NCBI RefSeq assembly: GCF_029030725.1
Contig: NZ_CP113162.1
Coordinates: forward strand, 1,610,501 to 1,674,500
Reading direction: 5' to 3'
DNA length: 64,000 nucleotides
Origin: [Pseudomonas] carboxydohydrogena
GTDB lineage: Bacteria; Pseudomonadota; Alphaproteobacteria; Rhizobiales; Xanthobacteraceae
The stretch's first letter is position 1; every line of letters begins with the position of its first letter. The notes under the pieces were generated by a model. It made no database searches. It was not told the origin of the DNA and worked only from the letters and a program-made list of their open reading frames with translations. Position numbers and translations under genes: made by a program. This document shows positions 1 to 12,390 of the stretch, piece after piece.

Positions 1-1121
1 CCGCCGACGGCGCGCTCGCGGAAGTCAGCGTCTCCGAACGCAACCTCCTGGGCCGCGGCCTGTACGCGAAGGCGTCGGTGCAGTACGGCCAGTATGCGCG
101 CGGCTACACGCTCTCGTTCGTCGAGCCGTATCTGCTCGGCTACCGCGTCGCGCTGGGTCTCGACCTCTATCAGCGCGAGCAGCTGCCCAACAGCTACATC
201 TCGTACAAATCCAAGACGTTCGGTTTCAGCCCGCGCCTTGGCTTCCAGTTGCGCGAAGACCTGTCGTTGCAAATACGGTATTCGGTTTCGCGGCAGGAAA
301 TCTCGCTGCCGTCGCAGTACCAGAACTGTAATAATGGCATTCCGCTTGGCCAGATCACTCCGCCCAATACCATTCCAGACTGCTTTGTTGACGGCGAGGC
401 ATCTGTTCCCGTCAAGGCTGGTCTGGCATTCGGTGGTGTCCTGACCTCGGCGGCGGGTGCGACGCTGACCTACAACACCCTCGACAACAACAAGAACCCG
501 ACCTCCGGTATTCTCGCGACATGGTCCGAGGATTTCGCGGGCCTCGGCGGTGACGTGCGCTACATCAAGTCGACCGGCGACGTGAAGCTCTACACCCCGA
601 TCGTCTCCGACATCGTCGGCCTGATCCACGTTCAGGGTGGTGTCCTCAACGGTTGGAGCGGCGGTGGTGCAGCGAATGCCGGCAACGTCTGGGGCAACGT
701 CCGCATGCTGGATAACTTCCAGATGGGCCCGAATCTGGTGCGCGGCTTCGCGCCGATGGGCATCGGACCGCGTGACATGACGTTTGGCACCACGAATGAC
801 GCGCTGGGCGGTACCAAGTACTGGGGTGCTTCGGCCGAATTGCAGATGCCGTTCTGGTTCCTGCCGAAGGAGGCTGGCCTGAAGGGTGCGGTGTTCGCGG
901 ATGCCGGTTCGCTGTGGGGCTATGAGGGCGTCCAGTCGTATCTCGGACAGAACGTCGATCTGGGCGGAACCGATACCATGAAAATCCGCTCCTCGGTCGG
1001 TGTCGGCCTGATCTGGGCCTCGCCGTTCGGCCCGCTGCGGTTCGACTACGCCGTGCCGATCAGCAAGGTCACCGGCGACCGCGTCCAGCAGTTCCGGTTC
1101 GGTGGCGGTACTTCGTTCTGA
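1..1121 (+). CDS. bamA: Outer membrane protein assembly factor BamA, 3' part
   Basis: The gene enters from the left edge; complete codons begin at base 3 and 372 residues are present. BamA is the Omp85 barrel that inserts beta-barrel proteins into the outer membrane. The visible part starts near the end of the POTRA region (SERNLLGRGLYAKASVQYG) and runs through the barrel. It carries the Omp85 loop-6 signature LVRGF near base 735-750 and ends in a terminal Phe (FRFGGGTSF), the usual C-terminal beta-signal. The POTRA repeats and signal peptide lie outside the window. A strong hairpin terminator follows, so the lpxD group downstream may have its own promoter. The order bamA-lpxD-fabZ-lpxA is the standard proteobacterial one and supports the call. 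Confidence 0.96.
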   Translation, partial: ADGALAEVSVSERNLLGRGLYAKASVQYGQYARGYTLSFVEPYLLGYRVALGLDLYQREQLPNSYISYKSKTFGFSPRLGFQLREDLSLQIRYSVSRQEISLPSQYQNCNNGIPLGQITPPNTIPDCFVDGEASVPVKAGLAFGGVLTSAAGATLTYNTLDNNKNPTSGILATWSEDFAGLGGDVRYIKSTGDVKLYTPIVSDIVGLIHVQGGVLNGWSGGGAANAGNVWGNVRMLDNFQMGPNLVRGFAPMGIGPRDMTFGTTNDALGGTKYWGASAELQMPFWFLPKEAGLKGAVFADAGSLWGYEGVQSYLGQNVDLGGTDTMKIRSSVGVGLIWASPFGPLRFDYAVPISKVTGDRVQQFRFGGGTSF

Positions 1122-1158
1122 TCCGGGCTTGAGACACAGCTCGTTTTCACCGAAATTG

Positions 1159-1192
1159 AAGCGGCCGGATCACCTCCGGCCGCTTGATTTTA
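1159..1192 (+). terminator. Rho-independent terminator after bamA
   Basis: A perfect 10-bp stem AAGCGGCCGG (1159-1168) / CCGGCCGCTT (1176-1185) with a 7-base loop is followed by GATTTTATG. It lies 38 bases after the bamA stop and separates bamA from lpxD. Confidence 0.75.
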
Positions 1193-1259
1193 TGGATGAT
1201 TTGTTCCGGACTGCTTCCGTTATGGGTTTTCAGGCTCACTATTCCGCGAGGCGGCAGGC

Positions 1260-2345
1260 ATGACGCAGCCGGGCTTTTTCAGGCAGCCGGAACCCATGAC
1301 GTTGGGCGACATCGCCGCCCTGACGGGAGCTCAATTGGCCGATCCGTCGCGGGCCGGGCAGACCGTCAGCGGCACCTCTACGCTCGATCAGGCGGGGCCA
1401 AGAGACCTCGCATTCTTTGACAAGCGCAAATACGGCGACGAACTGCACCGCTCCCATGCGGGGGCCTGTCTCGTCAGCGCAGGCCTTCAAGCCGACGTGC
1501 CTGAACACATCACCGTGCTGCGCGTCGCCAATCCTTACGCGGCCTTCGTCGAGGTTGCCCGCGTACTTTATGCCGATACGCTGCGGCCGGCATCCTCGTT
1601 CGGCAATGAGGGGATTGCGGACTCCGCCGTGGTGCATCCCGATGCATTGCTGGAGGATGGCGTGATCGTCGATCCTCTGGCCGTGATCGGCCCCGATGTC
1701 GAGATCGGAACGGGCACCGTGATCGGGGCCGGCACGGTGATCGGCGCGGGCGTCAAGATCGGTCGGAATTGCAGCATCGGTCCCGGCGTGACGATCCTGC
1801 ATTGCTACATCGGCAATGACGTTATCATCCATCCGGGTTGCCGGATTGGACAGGACGGCTACGGTTTTGTCTCCGGACCGGCGGGGCACAAGAAGGTCCC
1901 CCAACGTGGGCGTGTTCTGATCCAGAATGACGTCGAGATCGGCGCGGGCACCACGGTCGATCGTGGCGCGCTGCGCGACACCGTGATCGGCGAAGGTACC
2001 AAGATCGATAATCTGGTGCAGATCGGCCATAACGTCACCATCGGGCGGCGCTGCATCATCGTCAGCCAGAGTGGCGTGGCGGGAAGCTCGACACTGGGCG
2101 ACGGCGCGGTGCTGGGCGCGCGTGTCGGCGTTTCCGATCATGCTACCATCGGCGCGGGCTCGATGCTCGCGGCGCGCTCGAGCGTCGTCGGCGAAGTACC
2201 GGCGAATGTGAAATGGGGCGGATCGCCCGCCAAACCGATCAAGCAGTTTTTCCGCGAACTGTTCGAGGTCGAGAAGCTCGGCCGCGAAGGTTTGAACGGC
2301 GGCAAGTCGAAATCGCCGGGTGCGAACGAAGAAGGGCAGAAATAA
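1260..2345 (+). CDS. lpxD: UDP-3-O-(3-hydroxyacyl)glucosamine N-acyltransferase LpxD
   Basis: 361 residues. LpxD transfers the second 3-hydroxyacyl chain from acyl-ACP to UDP-3-O-acyl-glucosamine, the third step of lipid A synthesis, in the cytoplasm. Residues about 1-110 form the uridine-binding N-terminal domain. From about 120 onward there are repeated hexapeptides of the left-handed beta-helix ([20 protein letters not shown]). The NLVQIGHNV motif holds the likely catalytic His (about 257). The basic C-terminal tail ([15 protein letters not shown]) is typical. The stop overlaps the fabZ start (TAATG), so the two are translationally coupled. Confidence 0.97.
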   Translation: MTQPGFFRQPEPMTLGDIAALTGAQLADPSRAGQTVSGTSTLDQAGPRDLAFFDKRKYGDELHRSHAGACLVSAGLQADVPEHITVLRVANPYAAFVEVARVLYADTLRPASSFGNEGIADSAVVHPDALLEDGVIVDPLAVIGPDVEIGTGTVIGAGTVIGAGVKIGRNCSIGPGVTILHCYIGNDVIIHPGCRIGQDGYGFVSGPAGHKKVPQRGRVLIQNDVEIGAGTTVDRGALRDTVIGEGTKIDNLVQIGHNVTIGRRCIIVSQSGVAGSSTLGDGAVLGARVGVSDHATIGAGSMLAARSSVVGEVPANVKWGGSPAKPIKQFFRELFEVEKLGREGLNGGKSKSPGANEEGQK

Positions 2346-2803
2346 TGGAAGCGCAGGCGCCAATCCGTCTGGAGTCGGTGGACATCGGCACCATCATGAA
2401 GACGCTGCCGCACCGGTATCCGTTTCTCCTGATCGACCGGGTGGTGGACATCCGCGAGGATTTCAGCGGCATCGGCATCAAGAACGTCACCGCGAGCGAG
2501 CCGTGCTTTCTGGGCCATTTTCCGAACCGGCCGATCTACCCGGGCGTGCTGATGATCGAGGGCATGGCGCAGACCGCGGGCGTCATCGGGATGCTATCGA
2601 CCGAGACCGAGCGGCCGACTGCGGTCTACTTCCTCACCATCGACAACTGCAAATTCCGCAAGCCGGCGGGACCGGGCGATGTGATCTCGTATCACTTGCG
2701 GCTGATCAACAGGAAACGTGCGATGTGGTGGTTCCACGGCGACGCCAAGGTGAATGGCGTGACGATCGCCGAGGCTGATGTCGGCGCGATGCTGGCGGAT
2801 TGA
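2345..2803 (+). CDS. fabZ: 3-hydroxyacyl-[acyl-carrier-protein] dehydratase FabZ
   Basis: 152 residues from the ATG that overlaps the lpxD stop; a longer reading frame upstream runs inside lpxD and is not used. FabZ dehydrates 3-hydroxyacyl-ACP during fatty acid elongation and shares its substrate pool with LpxA and LpxD, which explains its place here. It is a single hot-dog domain: [10 protein letters not shown] near residue 22, then [20 protein letters not shown] with active-site His58 and Glu72. Length matches the family. lpxA follows four bases later. Confidence 0.97.
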   Translation: MEAQAPIRLESVDIGTIMKTLPHRYPFLLIDRVVDIREDFSGIGIKNVTASEPCFLGHFPNRPIYPGVLMIEGMAQTAGVIGMLSTETERPTAVYFLTIDNCKFRKPAGPGDVISYHLRLINRKRAMWWFHGDAKVNGVTIAEADVGAMLAD

Positions 2804-2807
2804 GTTT

Positions 2808-3608
2808 ATGGCCAAGATTGATCCTTCCGCGCGTGTTGAATCCGGCGCCGTTCTTGGCGCTGACGTCACCATTGGGCCGTTTTGCGTGGTTGGCCCGCAT
2901 GCCGTGATAGGCGCGGGCACGACGCTTGTGTCCCACGTCAACATTTCCGGCATCACGGAGATCGGAGAGAACTGCACGGTCTATCCATTCGCGTCGCTCG
3001 GCACGGCGCCGCAATCCACGGGGTATCGCGGCGAGCCGACAAAACTCGTTGTTGGCAACAACTGCACCATCCGCGAAGGCGTGACGATGAACATCGGCAC
3101 GGTCTCGGGTGGCGGTGTCACGACCGTCGGCGACCGTGGATTCTTCATGAACAATGCGCATGTCGGGCACGATTGCCATGTCGGCAAGGACGTGATCTTC
3201 GCGACCTCCGCGACGCTCGGAGGGCATTGCACGATCGGCGATTTCGTTTTTATCGGTGGCCTGTCCGCGGTCCATCAGTTCACCCGCATCGGTTCGCAGG
3301 TGATGGTCGGTGGCGTCTGCGGCGTGACGCAGGACATCATTCCCTATGCGATCGCCAACGGCCAGCGCGCCAAGCTGGAGGGACTTAATGTCGTCGGCAT
3401 GAAGCGGCGCGGATTCACTCATACGCGAATGAAAACCGTGCGGGCGTTTTATCAGAGGCTGTTTCACGGTCCGGGTGTCTTTGCCGAGCGCCTTGCAGCG
3501 TTGCAGGACGAACGAGGGTCGGACCCTGCGATTGCGGACATTCTGGATTTCATCGCGGCCGACAATCACCGGCCGCTATGCATGCCGTCGGCTTCGGATC
3601 ACTCCTGA
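2808..3608 (+). CDS. lpxA: UDP-N-acetylglucosamine O-acyltransferase LpxA
   Basis: 266 residues, ATG at 2808 (MAKIDPSARVESG). LpxA starts lipid A synthesis by moving a 3-hydroxyacyl group from ACP to UDP-GlcNAc. The N-terminal two thirds is a hexapeptide-repeat beta-helix. The motif NNAHVGHDCHVG puts the catalytic His at 121 (equivalent to E. coli His125). The C-terminal helical part contains the conserved GLNVVGMKRRGFT. The start was chosen because the reading frame further upstream lies inside fabZ and MAKIDPSA matches the usual N-terminus. It sits five bases ahead of lpxI. Confidence 0.97.
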   Translation: MAKIDPSARVESGAVLGADVTIGPFCVVGPHAVIGAGTTLVSHVNISGITEIGENCTVYPFASLGTAPQSTGYRGEPTKLVVGNNCTIREGVTMNIGTVSGGGVTTVGDRGFFMNNAHVGHDCHVGKDVIFATSATLGGHCTIGDFVFIGGLSAVHQFTRIGSQVMVGGVCGVTQDIIPYAIANGQRAKLEGLNVVGMKRRGFTHTRMKTVRAFYQRLFHGPGVFAERLAALQDERGSDPAIADILDFIAADNHRPLCMPSASDHS

Positions 3609-3613
3609 ACGGG

Positions 3614-4474
3614 ATGGCGATGGACAATCAGGCCGATCATCAGCACCCGGTCGGATTGATTGCCGGAGGCGGTGTGCTTCCGTTTGCGCTGGCCGACAGC
3701 CTGCTCGCGCAGGGACGCGAGCCGATCCTGATCGGTCTCAAGGGATTCTGCGATCCGCAGCGCATCGCGAATTATCGCCATCACTGGTTTTCGGTCGGCC
3801 AGTTCGGCTCGATCATGGCGGCGCTGCGCGAGGAAGGATGTTCCGACATCACCTTCATCGGCAATCTGGTCCGGCCCGCGTTCAAGGATCTGCGGTTCGA
3901 CTGGCTCGCGGTCCGGATTCTTCCGCAAATTCTGCAAGGTCTGCGCGGCGGCGACAATCATATCCTGTCGGCGACGGCGCGGGTATTCGAGGACGGCGGC
4001 TTTCGCGTGCTCGGCGTGCGCGACCTTGCGCCCGATCTTCTGATGCCATCCGGCTGCCTCACGCGTGCGCCACCCGATGCGGCGAGTCTGAGCGATGCAG
4101 CGAAAGGGCGGGAGGTGCTGCGGGCAACCAGCCCGTTCGATATCGGACAGGCGGTTGTTGTCATCGGTGGCCATGTGGTGAGCGTCGAGGATATCGCGGG
4201 GACCGATGCGCTGCTTGTACGGATCAAGGAGTTGCGTGAGAGCGGGCGATTGCGTGCGAAGCCTGGCCGGGGCGTTCTCGTCAAGGCGCCCAAACAGGGA
4301 CAGGATCTGCGCCTCGATCTTCCCGCGCTCGGGCCGCAGACGATCCGGGGCATCGCGGAAGCAGGCCTCGCCGGGATTGCCGTAATGGCGGGGCACTCGG
4401 TTGTCGCTGAACCGCAGGCGATGGTTGAGGCGGCGGACAATGCCGGCATCTTCGTCGTTGGGCTGGACCCCTGA
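3614..4474 (+). CDS. lpxI: UDP-2,3-diacylglucosamine pyrophosphatase LpxI
   Basis: 286 residues. LpxI hydrolyses UDP-2,3-diacylglucosamine to lipid X and UMP, replacing the unrelated LpxH of enterobacteria; it is the usual form in alphaproteobacteria. The N-terminal half (GLIAGGGVLPFALADSLLAQG) and the C-terminal catalytic half (VLVKAPKQGQDLRLDLPALG, AGHSVV) match the DUF1009/LpxI family. ATG 3614 (MAMDNQADHQ) is chosen; ATG 3620 is an equally possible start two codons on. Position between lpxA and lpxB fits the pathway order. Confidence 0.93.
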   Translation: MAMDNQADHQHPVGLIAGGGVLPFALADSLLAQGREPILIGLKGFCDPQRIANYRHHWFSVGQFGSIMAALREEGCSDITFIGNLVRPAFKDLRFDWLAVRILPQILQGLRGGDNHILSATARVFEDGGFRVLGVRDLAPDLLMPSGCLTRAPPDAASLSDAAKGREVLRATSPFDIGQAVVVIGGHVVSVEDIAGTDALLVRIKELRESGRLRAKPGRGVLVKAPKQGQDLRLDLPALGPQTIRGIAEAGLAGIAVMAGHSVVAEPQAMVEAADNAGIFVVGLDP

Positions 4475-4476
4475 CC

Positions 4477-5664
4477 ATGACGCAGAAGGTCATGAGGAGA
4501 CCGCGAAAAATCTTCCTGATCGCCACCGAGCCTTCCGGCGACCATCTTGGCGCGGCCTTGATGAAAGAGTTACGCCATCGGTTCGGCAACGAGGTTGAGC
4601 TTGCAGGCATTGGCGGCCGCGAGATGGAGGAGCAGGGGATCACCTCGCTGTTCCCGATTGGCGATCTCGCGATCGTCGGCTTCGCGGCGGTCGCGCGGCA
4701 GCTCCCGATGTTGCTCCGGCGTATCAGTGAGGCGGCTTCCGCGGTCGTCCGGGCCAAGCCTGACATTCTGGTGATCATCGACAGTCCCGACTTCACCCAT
4801 CGCGTGGCGAGGAAGGTCCGCAAGGCTGACCCGTCCATTCCGATTGTCGATTATGTGTCGCCGACGGTCTGGGCGTGGCGGCCGGGCCGCGCGCGTACGA
4901 TGGCGGGCTATGTCGATCATGTGCTGGCGGTGTTGCCGTTCGAGCCGGACGAGCATCGCAAGCTCGGCGGGCCGGCCTGTACCTATATCGGTCACCCGTT
5001 GATCGAGCGGCTGGACACGCTGCGGCCGAATGCGCAGGAGGCGCAACGGCGGGAAACGCCGCCGCCAATACTCGTTCTGTTGCCGGGTAGCCGCCGCGGT
5101 GAAATCCGCCACCACATGCCGGTGTTCGGCGAAACACTGGCGGCGCTACGCGAGCAGGGGGTTACGGTCGAAGCCGTGCTGCCGACCTTGCCGCATCTGC
5201 TGGACGCCGTGAACGAGGCCGCCGCGCAATGGACAGTGCGGCCGCGCATCGTCACGACGGAGGCGGAGAAGCAGGCTGCGTTTCGCAATGCGCGCGCGGC
5301 GTTTGCAAAGTCCGGCACCGTAACGCTCGAACTGGCGCTGGCCGGCGTGCCGATGGTGACGCTCTATCGTGGCGGTGCTGTGGAAGCGTGGATCGCGCGC
5401 CGTGTCGTACGCGTGTCATCAATCATTCTCGCCAACCTCGTGATTGGTGAGAATGTCATCCCCGAATTTCATCAGGAGGAATGCACGGCGCAAAATCTTT
5501 CGTCTGCATTGCAGAATGTTCTGAGCGATACACCGCAGCGCAAGCGCCAGATTGAGGCTTTCGCGAAACTCGATCGTATCATGGATACCGGCGGCCGTTC
5601 ACCGAGCGAACGGGCGGCGGATGTCGTGATCGCCATGCTCGATGACGATAAGATTTACCGTTAG
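4477..5664 (+). CDS. lpxB: Lipid-A-disaccharide synthase LpxB
   Basis: 395 residues, GT19 glycosyltransferase. LpxB condenses UDP-2,3-diacylglucosamine with lipid X to give the disaccharide core of lipid A at the inner membrane face. Family motifs seen are ATEPSGDHLGAALM (about 14-27), SPTVWAWRPGR, LLPGSRRGEI and KSGTVTLELALAGVPMVTLY. It begins two bases after the lpxI stop and closes the operon. No clear hairpin terminator is visible after it; the next 210 bases are A+T-rich. Confidence 0.97.
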   Translation: MTQKVMRRPRKIFLIATEPSGDHLGAALMKELRHRFGNEVELAGIGGREMEEQGITSLFPIGDLAIVGFAAVARQLPMLLRRISEAASAVVRAKPDILVIIDSPDFTHRVARKVRKADPSIPIVDYVSPTVWAWRPGRARTMAGYVDHVLAVLPFEPDEHRKLGGPACTYIGHPLIERLDTLRPNAQEAQRRETPPPILVLLPGSRRGEIRHHMPVFGETLAALREQGVTVEAVLPTLPHLLDAVNEAAAQWTVRPRIVTTEAEKQAAFRNARAAFAKSGTVTLELALAGVPMVTLYRGGAVEAWIARRVVRVSSIILANLVIGENVIPEFHQEECTAQNLSSALQNVLSDTPQRKRQIEAFAKLDRIMDTGGRSPSERAADVVIAMLDDDKIYR

Positions 5665-5874
5665 GCGCCGATTATTTTCACAAATACGATATATTTCTAA
5701 GTTGGAATACGTACGCGTGGCTGCTCGACCCGGCACTTAAATAAAATTAAATGTATTTCTTGCACCGTCGGCGCATCGAGAGAGAGCGGTGCACGAATGA
5801 TAATTCGTCGGATACGCCCATCCGGTCTCGCTTAACCTCCCGAGCATGTAAAGAAACTCGCTGAGGTTTTAGAG

Positions 5875-7566
5875 ATGCGAAAGAATTTTCCGGTGACCGA
5901 CGCCGAATATCCGGTTGACGATAAAACGCTGATTGTTTCGAAAACAAATCTCAAGGGAAAGCTGACTTACGTTAATGGCGATTTCATCGATGCGGCGGAA
6001 TTCACGTCGGACGAATTGATAGGGCAGCCACATAATATCGTTCGTCACCCGGACATGCCGGAAGCCGCGTTCGAAAATCTCTGGGATACGCTGAAGGCGG
6101 GAAAGCCCTGGCTTGGGGCCATCAAGAATCGCCGCAAGAATGGGGGTTTCTATTGGGTGCTGGCGACCGCGTCGCCGATTTGCGAAAACGGACAGGTCAC
6201 GGGCTATACCTCGATCCGGACGAGACTGCCCGCCGATCAGCGTGCATTGGCCGAGGACGTTTACGCCGCCATTCGCGAAAACAAGCCGCATCGTTATCGC
6301 ATCGACGCGGGCATCATTCGCAAGCGATCTTTCGTGGATCATTTTTCGATCTTCACGCGCACCTTGAAGGCGCGCTTGACGACGATGATCGCGGTGCAGA
6401 TGCTTTTTATGCTGGCTCTCGGTGCATGGAGCGTGTTCGGTCACGGCATGGCGGGAGTCGTGATGGCTTGTCTCGCCGGGATCGGCGCTCTTGTTTGCGC
6501 CGTTGTCGGCCGCCAGACCGTTATGGCCATACAAGGTCCGATGGATCATTTGAACGAAGTTCTGACGAACCTCGTTCAGGACAAGCTCGATAACCGAATC
6601 GAAATCAGGCGCGACGACGAGATCGGAGAGGCGCTTCGCAATCTGCAAACCGTGCAGACCGTCATTCGCTTTACCCGCGACGAGGTTGATGCCACCCGGC
6701 GCCGCGCGGATATTCAACGCAAGGCAGACATGGCGAAGGTTGCGGATGCATTCGAGGCTGCGGTCGGCGAAATCGTCGATGCCGTAGCCTCGTCTGCGAC
6801 CGAGCTTGAGGCTTCCGCGACCACGCTTGCGTCCACTGCCGACCATGCGCGGGAGTTTGCCGCACGCGTCGCCAGCGGTTCTCAGGACGCTTCGACCAGT
6901 GTCAGCTCTGTCGCCACCGCAACGGAGGAAATGACATCCTCGGTGCAGGAAATCAGCCGGCAGGTGCAGGATTCAGCGCACATGACGAGTGCCGCAGTCG
7001 ATCAGGCCCGTTCCGCGACAGATCGCGTCAGTACGCTGTCGAACGCCGCGGCCCGCATCGGCGATATTGTCGAGATGATCAATAACATCGCCGCCCAGAC
7101 AAATCTTCTGGCTCTCAACGCGACAATCGAGGCCGCGCGAGCAGGCGAAGCCGGGCGCGGTTTCTCTGTGGTGGCTTCCGAAGTGAAGGCGCTCGCCGAG
7201 CAGACGGCGAAAGCGACAGGCGAGATCGGCCGGCAGATCGGAGACATTCAGGGCGCTACGCAGGAATCTGTCGCGGCGATCAATGAAATCAGCAACTCCA
7301 TTGAGAGGCTTTCGGAAATCTCGTCAGCGATTGCATCGGCCATCGAGGAGCAGGGCGCAACCACACAGGAGGTCGCCCGCAATGTCCAGCATGCGGCGCA
7401 GGGAGCACAGCAGGTGTCATCGAATGTCGGCAACCTTCAGCGCGGTGCGGAGGAGACGGGAGTTGCATCCTCGCAGTTGTTGTCGGCGGCTCAAACATTG
7501 TCCCATGACAGCAACAGGCTCAGACAGGAAGTCAACAAGTTCATGGGCTCGGTGCGCGTGGCCTAG
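5875..7566 (+). CDS. Methyl-accepting chemotaxis protein with N-terminal PAS domain (Aer-like)
   Basis: 563 residues. An N-terminal PAS fold (about 20-125; [35 protein letters not shown]) is followed by two closely spaced membrane segments (about 166-215), a HAMP-like region and a signalling coiled coil. The hairpin tip [20 protein letters not shown] starts at residue 410. This is the layout of Aer-type energy or redox sensors, with no periplasmic ligand domain. The ligand or flavin cannot be read from sequence. GAGG just ahead of ATG 5875 supports the start. It sits alone between the lpx operon and gltA with A+T-rich DNA upstream, suggesting insertion into an otherwise core block. Confidence 0.92.
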   Translation: MRKNFPVTDAEYPVDDKTLIVSKTNLKGKLTYVNGDFIDAAEFTSDELIGQPHNIVRHPDMPEAAFENLWDTLKAGKPWLGAIKNRRKNGGFYWVLATASPICENGQVTGYTSIRTRLPADQRALAEDVYAAIRENKPHRYRIDAGIIRKRSFVDHFSIFTRTLKARLTTMIAVQMLFMLALGAWSVFGHGMAGVVMACLAGIGALVCAVVGRQTVMAIQGPMDHLNEVLTNLVQDKLDNRIEIRRDDEIGEALRNLQTVQTVIRFTRDEVDATRRRADIQRKADMAKVADAFEAAVGEIVDAVASSATELEASATTLASTADHAREFAARVASGSQDASTSVSSVATATEEMTSSVQEISRQVQDSAHMTSAAVDQARSATDRVSTLSNAAARIGDIVEMINNIAAQTNLLALNATIEAARAGEAGRGFSVVASEVKALAEQTAKATGEIGRQIGDIQGATQESVAAINEISNSIERLSEISSAIASAIEEQGATTQEVARNVQHAAQGAQQVSSNVGNLQRGAEETGVASSQLLSAAQTLSHDSNRLRQEVNKFMGSVRVA

Positions 7567-7592
7567 ACCGTATCATTGAATCCGCAAAACGA

Positions 7593-7620
7593 AACGGCCG
7601 GAGCGAATGCTCCGGCCGTT
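7593..7620. terminator. Bidirectional terminator between chemoreceptor gene and gltA
   Basis: A perfect 12-bp stem AACGGCCGGAGC (7593-7604) / GCTCCGGCCGTT (7609-7620) with a 4-base loop lies between two convergent genes. Read on the minus strand it is followed by GTTTTG, so it most likely serves gltA as well. Confidence 0.75.
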
Positions 7621-7643
7621 GAATAGTCCAGAAAGACGCAAGA

Positions 7644-8948
7644 TTATTTGCGCTGATCGAGCGGTACGTAATCGCGCTTGACCGAACCGTTGAACAACTG
7701 GCGCGGACGGCCGATCTTCTGCTCGGGGTCCTCGATCATCTCGCTCCACTGGCTGATCCAGCCAACGGTGCGGGCGACCGCGAACAGCACGGTGAACATC
7801 GAGGTCGGGAAACCCATCGCCTTCAGCGTGATGCCCGAATAGAAATCGACGTTCGGATACAGCTTGCGGTCGATGAAGTACGGATCGCTCAGCGCGATCT
7901 TTTCCAACTCCATGGCGACATGCAGCAACGGATCGTTGCCGTGGCCGGTTTCCTTCAGAACCTTGTGCGCGGCCTGCTGCATCAGCTTGGCGCGCGGATC
8001 GTAGTTCTTGTAGACGCGATGCCCGAAGCCCATCAGGCGGACATTGCTGTTCTTGTCCTTCACCTTGGCGATGAATTCCGGAATCTTGTCGACGGTTCCG
8101 ATTTCGCCGAGCATCGCGAGGGCCGCTTCATTGGCGCCGCCATGCGCAGGTCCCCACAGGCAGGCAATGCCCGCCGCGATGCAGGCGAACGGATTGGCGC
8201 CGGAAGATCCCGCGATGCGCACCGTCGAGGTCGAGGCGTTCTGCTCGTGGTCGGCATGGAGGATGAAGATCTTGTCCAGCGCATCGGCGAGAACGGGGTT
8301 GACCTTGTATTCCTCGCACGGCACCGCGAAGCACATGTGCAGGAAGTTCTCGGCGAAGTGCAGCCGGTTCTGCGGGTAAACGAACGGCTGGCCGATCGAA
8401 TATTTGTAGGCCATCGCCGCGAGCGTCGGAATTTTGGCGATCATCCGCATGGAAGCGATCATGCGCTGCTGCGGATCGTTGATGTCGGTCGAGTCGTGAT
8501 AGAATGCGGCCAGCGCGCCTACAGAGGCCACCATCACGGCCATCGGATGCGCGTCGCGGCGGAACGCCTGGAAGAAACGCGCCATCTGCTCGTGCACCAT
8601 GGTGTGGTGCGTGACGCGCTTATCGAAATCGTCCTTCTGCGCCTTGGTCGGCAGCTCGCCGTACAGCAGCAGGTAACAGGTTTCGAGGAAGTCGCCCTGT
8701 TCGGCGAGTTGTTCGATCGGATAGCCACGGTACTGAAGGATGCCTGCGTCGCCATCGATGTAAGTGATTTTCGACTGGCAGCTTGCCGTGGAGGTAAAGC
8801 CCGGATCGTAGGTGAACATACCGGTCTGGGCGTAGAGCTTGCTGATGTCGACGACATCCGGGCCCACCGTGCCGCTGTAGACAGGCAAGTTCACGCTCTT
8901 GTCGCCTACGGTAAGGGTGGCTTGTTTTGTGTTGGACTTCACATCCAT
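7644..8948 (-). CDS. gltA: Citrate synthase
   Basis: 434 residues, type II (hexameric, NADH-sensitive class) length. It condenses oxaloacetate and acetyl-CoA to citrate, entry step of the TCA cycle. The catalytic triad is visible: His269 in [12 protein letters not shown], His310 in [14 protein letters not shown] and Asp368 in NVDFYSG. The N-terminal beta domain (about 1-60, with [20 protein letters not shown]) is typical. The gene is on the minus strand downstream of gltX, with about 140 bases between them, and ends at a shared terminator. Confidence 0.97.
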   Translation of the reverse strand: MDVKSNTKQATLTVGDKSVNLPVYSGTVGPDVVDISKLYAQTGMFTYDPGFTSTASCQSKITYIDGDAGILQYRGYPIEQLAEQGDFLETCYLLLYGELPTKAQKDDFDKRVTHHTMVHEQMARFFQAFRRDAHPMAVMVASVGALAAFYHDSTDINDPQQRMIASMRMIAKIPTLAAMAYKYSIGQPFVYPQNRLHFAENFLHMCFAVPCEEYKVNPVLADALDKIFILHADHEQNASTSTVRIAGSSGANPFACIAAGIACLWGPAHGGANEAALAMLGEIGTVDKIPEFIAKVKDKNSNVRLMGFGHRVYKNYDPRAKLMQQAAHKVLKETGHGNDPLLHVAMELEKIALSDPYFIDRKLYPNVDFYSGITLKAMGFPTSMFTVLFAVARTVGWISQWSEMIEDPEQKIGRPRQLFNGSVKRDYVPLDQRK

Positions 8949-9089
8949 CGTGGATCCCCCGATGTCTCTTGGTACGGATTGCGAACGGCGGACAATCTCA
9001 AAGTCGGCCGATCGCCCAAAATCTTCGGCAGAAGGGGTACCGTATTGCTATGTGCGCTGCAAGACGGCGGTCTTAAGCCTTGGTAGGGG

Positions 9090-10511
9090 TTACTGGCTCT
9101 GATCCTGCAATCTTGCCAAGGATATTTCACGTCCTAGAACGGCCAGGACGTCAAAAATACCGGGGGATGTCGTTTTGCCGGTCAGGGCCACGCGCAGCGG
9201 CTGGGCGACTACTCCGAGTTTCAGGTTGTTTTTCTCGGCGTAATCACGCATCGCCGCTTCTGTCGTTGCCTTGTTCCATTCCGTCACCTCGGCGAGGTGA
9301 CGGCGAAGTTCGCCGATGAGTGCGCGAGTTTGCGGCGTCAACAATGCAGACGCCTTCGTGTCCATCGCGAGTGGCCGTTCGGCGAAGATGTAGTTGGCGC
9401 TCTCGACCAGCTCGAGCAGCGTTTTGGCGCGCTCCTTCAATCCGGGCATCGCCTGCAACAGTTGTGCGCGCGTGGTGTCATTGAGTTTGGCCTGCAACGT
9501 GGGGCCTTGTGGGATGAAGTGCAGGACATCCTCGAAACTTTTCACAAGTTCTGCATCGTCTGCGGAGCGGATGTAATGGCCGTTCAGATTTTCGAGTTTG
9601 GCGAAATCGAAGCGTGCGGCGGAGCGGCCGATCGAACCAAGATCGAATGCCTCGATCATTTCCTGCGTGGAAAATATTTCCTGATCGCCATGACTCCAGC
9701 CGAGCCGCACCAGATAATTCCGCAAGGCCGCCGGGAGGTATCCCATAGCGCGATAGGCTTCGACGCCGAGCGCGCCGTGTCGCTTGGAGAGTTTCGAGCC
9801 GTCCGGCCCGTGGATTAGTGGAATGTGAGCCATCACCGGGACATCCCATCCCAGCGCATCGTAGATATGCTTCTGGCGCGCAGCATTGATGAGGTGATCG
9901 TCGCCGCGAATGACGTGTGTCACGCCCATGTCATGGTCGTCCACCACCACCGCGAGCATGTAGGTGGGGGTGCCGTCGGAACGCAGCAGCACGAGATCGT
10001 CGAGATTCTCGTTCTGCCAGACCACGCGGCCCTGGACCTGATCCTCGATCGCGGTTTCCCCGGTCTGGGGAGCCTTGAGGCGGATCACCGGCTTGGCTCC
10101 GGAAGGAGCCTCCGCCGGGTCGCGGTCGCGCCAGCGGCCATCGTAGCGCACGGCGCGGCCTTCGGCGCGCGCTGCCTCGCGCATCTGGGTCAGTTCCTCG
10201 GGCGTCGCGTAGCAGCGATAGGCCTTGCCCTCGGCCAGAAGGTGTTCGGCGACCTCGCGGTGCTGCCCGGCGCGGCTGAACTGGTAGATCGTCTCGCCGT
10301 CCCAATCGATACCCAGCCATTTCAGCCCGTCGAGGATCGCGTCGATCGCCGCCTGCGTGGAGCGCTCGCGGTCGGTGTCCTCGATCCGCAGCAGCATCTT
10401 GCCGCCGAGCTTGCGGGCATAGAGCCAGTTGAACAGAGCGGTGCGTCCGCCGCCGATATGGAGAAAGCCGGTCGGAGAGGGGGCGAAGCGGGTGACGACG
10501 GGTTTGGTCAT
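9090..10511 (-). CDS. gltX: Glutamate--tRNA ligase
   Basis: 473 residues from the ATG at 10511 ([20 protein letters not shown]); the reading frame continues upstream but the family begins here. Class Ic synthetase that charges tRNA-Glu, and in many alphaproteobacteria also tRNA-Gln for later amidation. The HIGH box is at 18-21 (HIGG), and the KMSKS-like box is KLSKR (240-244). The C-terminal helical anticodon-binding domain is present. A separate glnS is transcribed divergently from it, so this enzyme may be restricted to tRNA-Glu; that is inference. Confidence 0.96.
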   Translation of the reverse strand: MTKPVVTRFAPSPTGFLHIGGGRTALFNWLYARKLGGKMLLRIEDTDRERSTQAAIDAILDGLKWLGIDWDGETIYQFSRAGQHREVAEHLLAEGKAYRCYATPEELTQMREAARAEGRAVRYDGRWRDRDPAEAPSGAKPVIRLKAPQTGETAIEDQVQGRVVWQNENLDDLVLLRSDGTPTYMLAVVVDDHDMGVTHVIRGDDHLINAARQKHIYDALGWDVPVMAHIPLIHGPDGSKLSKRHGALGVEAYRAMGYLPAALRNYLVRLGWSHGDQEIFSTQEMIEAFDLGSIGRSAARFDFAKLENLNGHYIRSADDAELVKSFEDVLHFIPQGPTLQAKLNDTTRAQLLQAMPGLKERAKTLLELVESANYIFAERPLAMDTKASALLTPQTRALIGELRRHLAEVTEWNKATTEAAMRDYAEKNNLKLGVVAQPLRVALTGKTTSPGIFDVLAVLGREISLARLQDQSQ

Positions 10512-10707
10512 TTCGGATGGTTCGATCGGTCCATGGGGGAGGAATTGGCGGGCCTTTATCATACTGCCGGGGCACTGTCCCGGCATCCCGGCTGAAATGC
10601 CGCCGGAGGGTCAAAAGTTCGTTTTTTACGGGCCGCCAGAACGGATCTGCGCCCCTTGGCGCGGCGGCGCGGATTTGGCAGATAAGGCGTAACTTGAAAG
10701 GGTGCAA

Positions 10708-12378
<1,671 letters not shown>

Positions 12379-12390
12379 CTTTCGCAAGCC

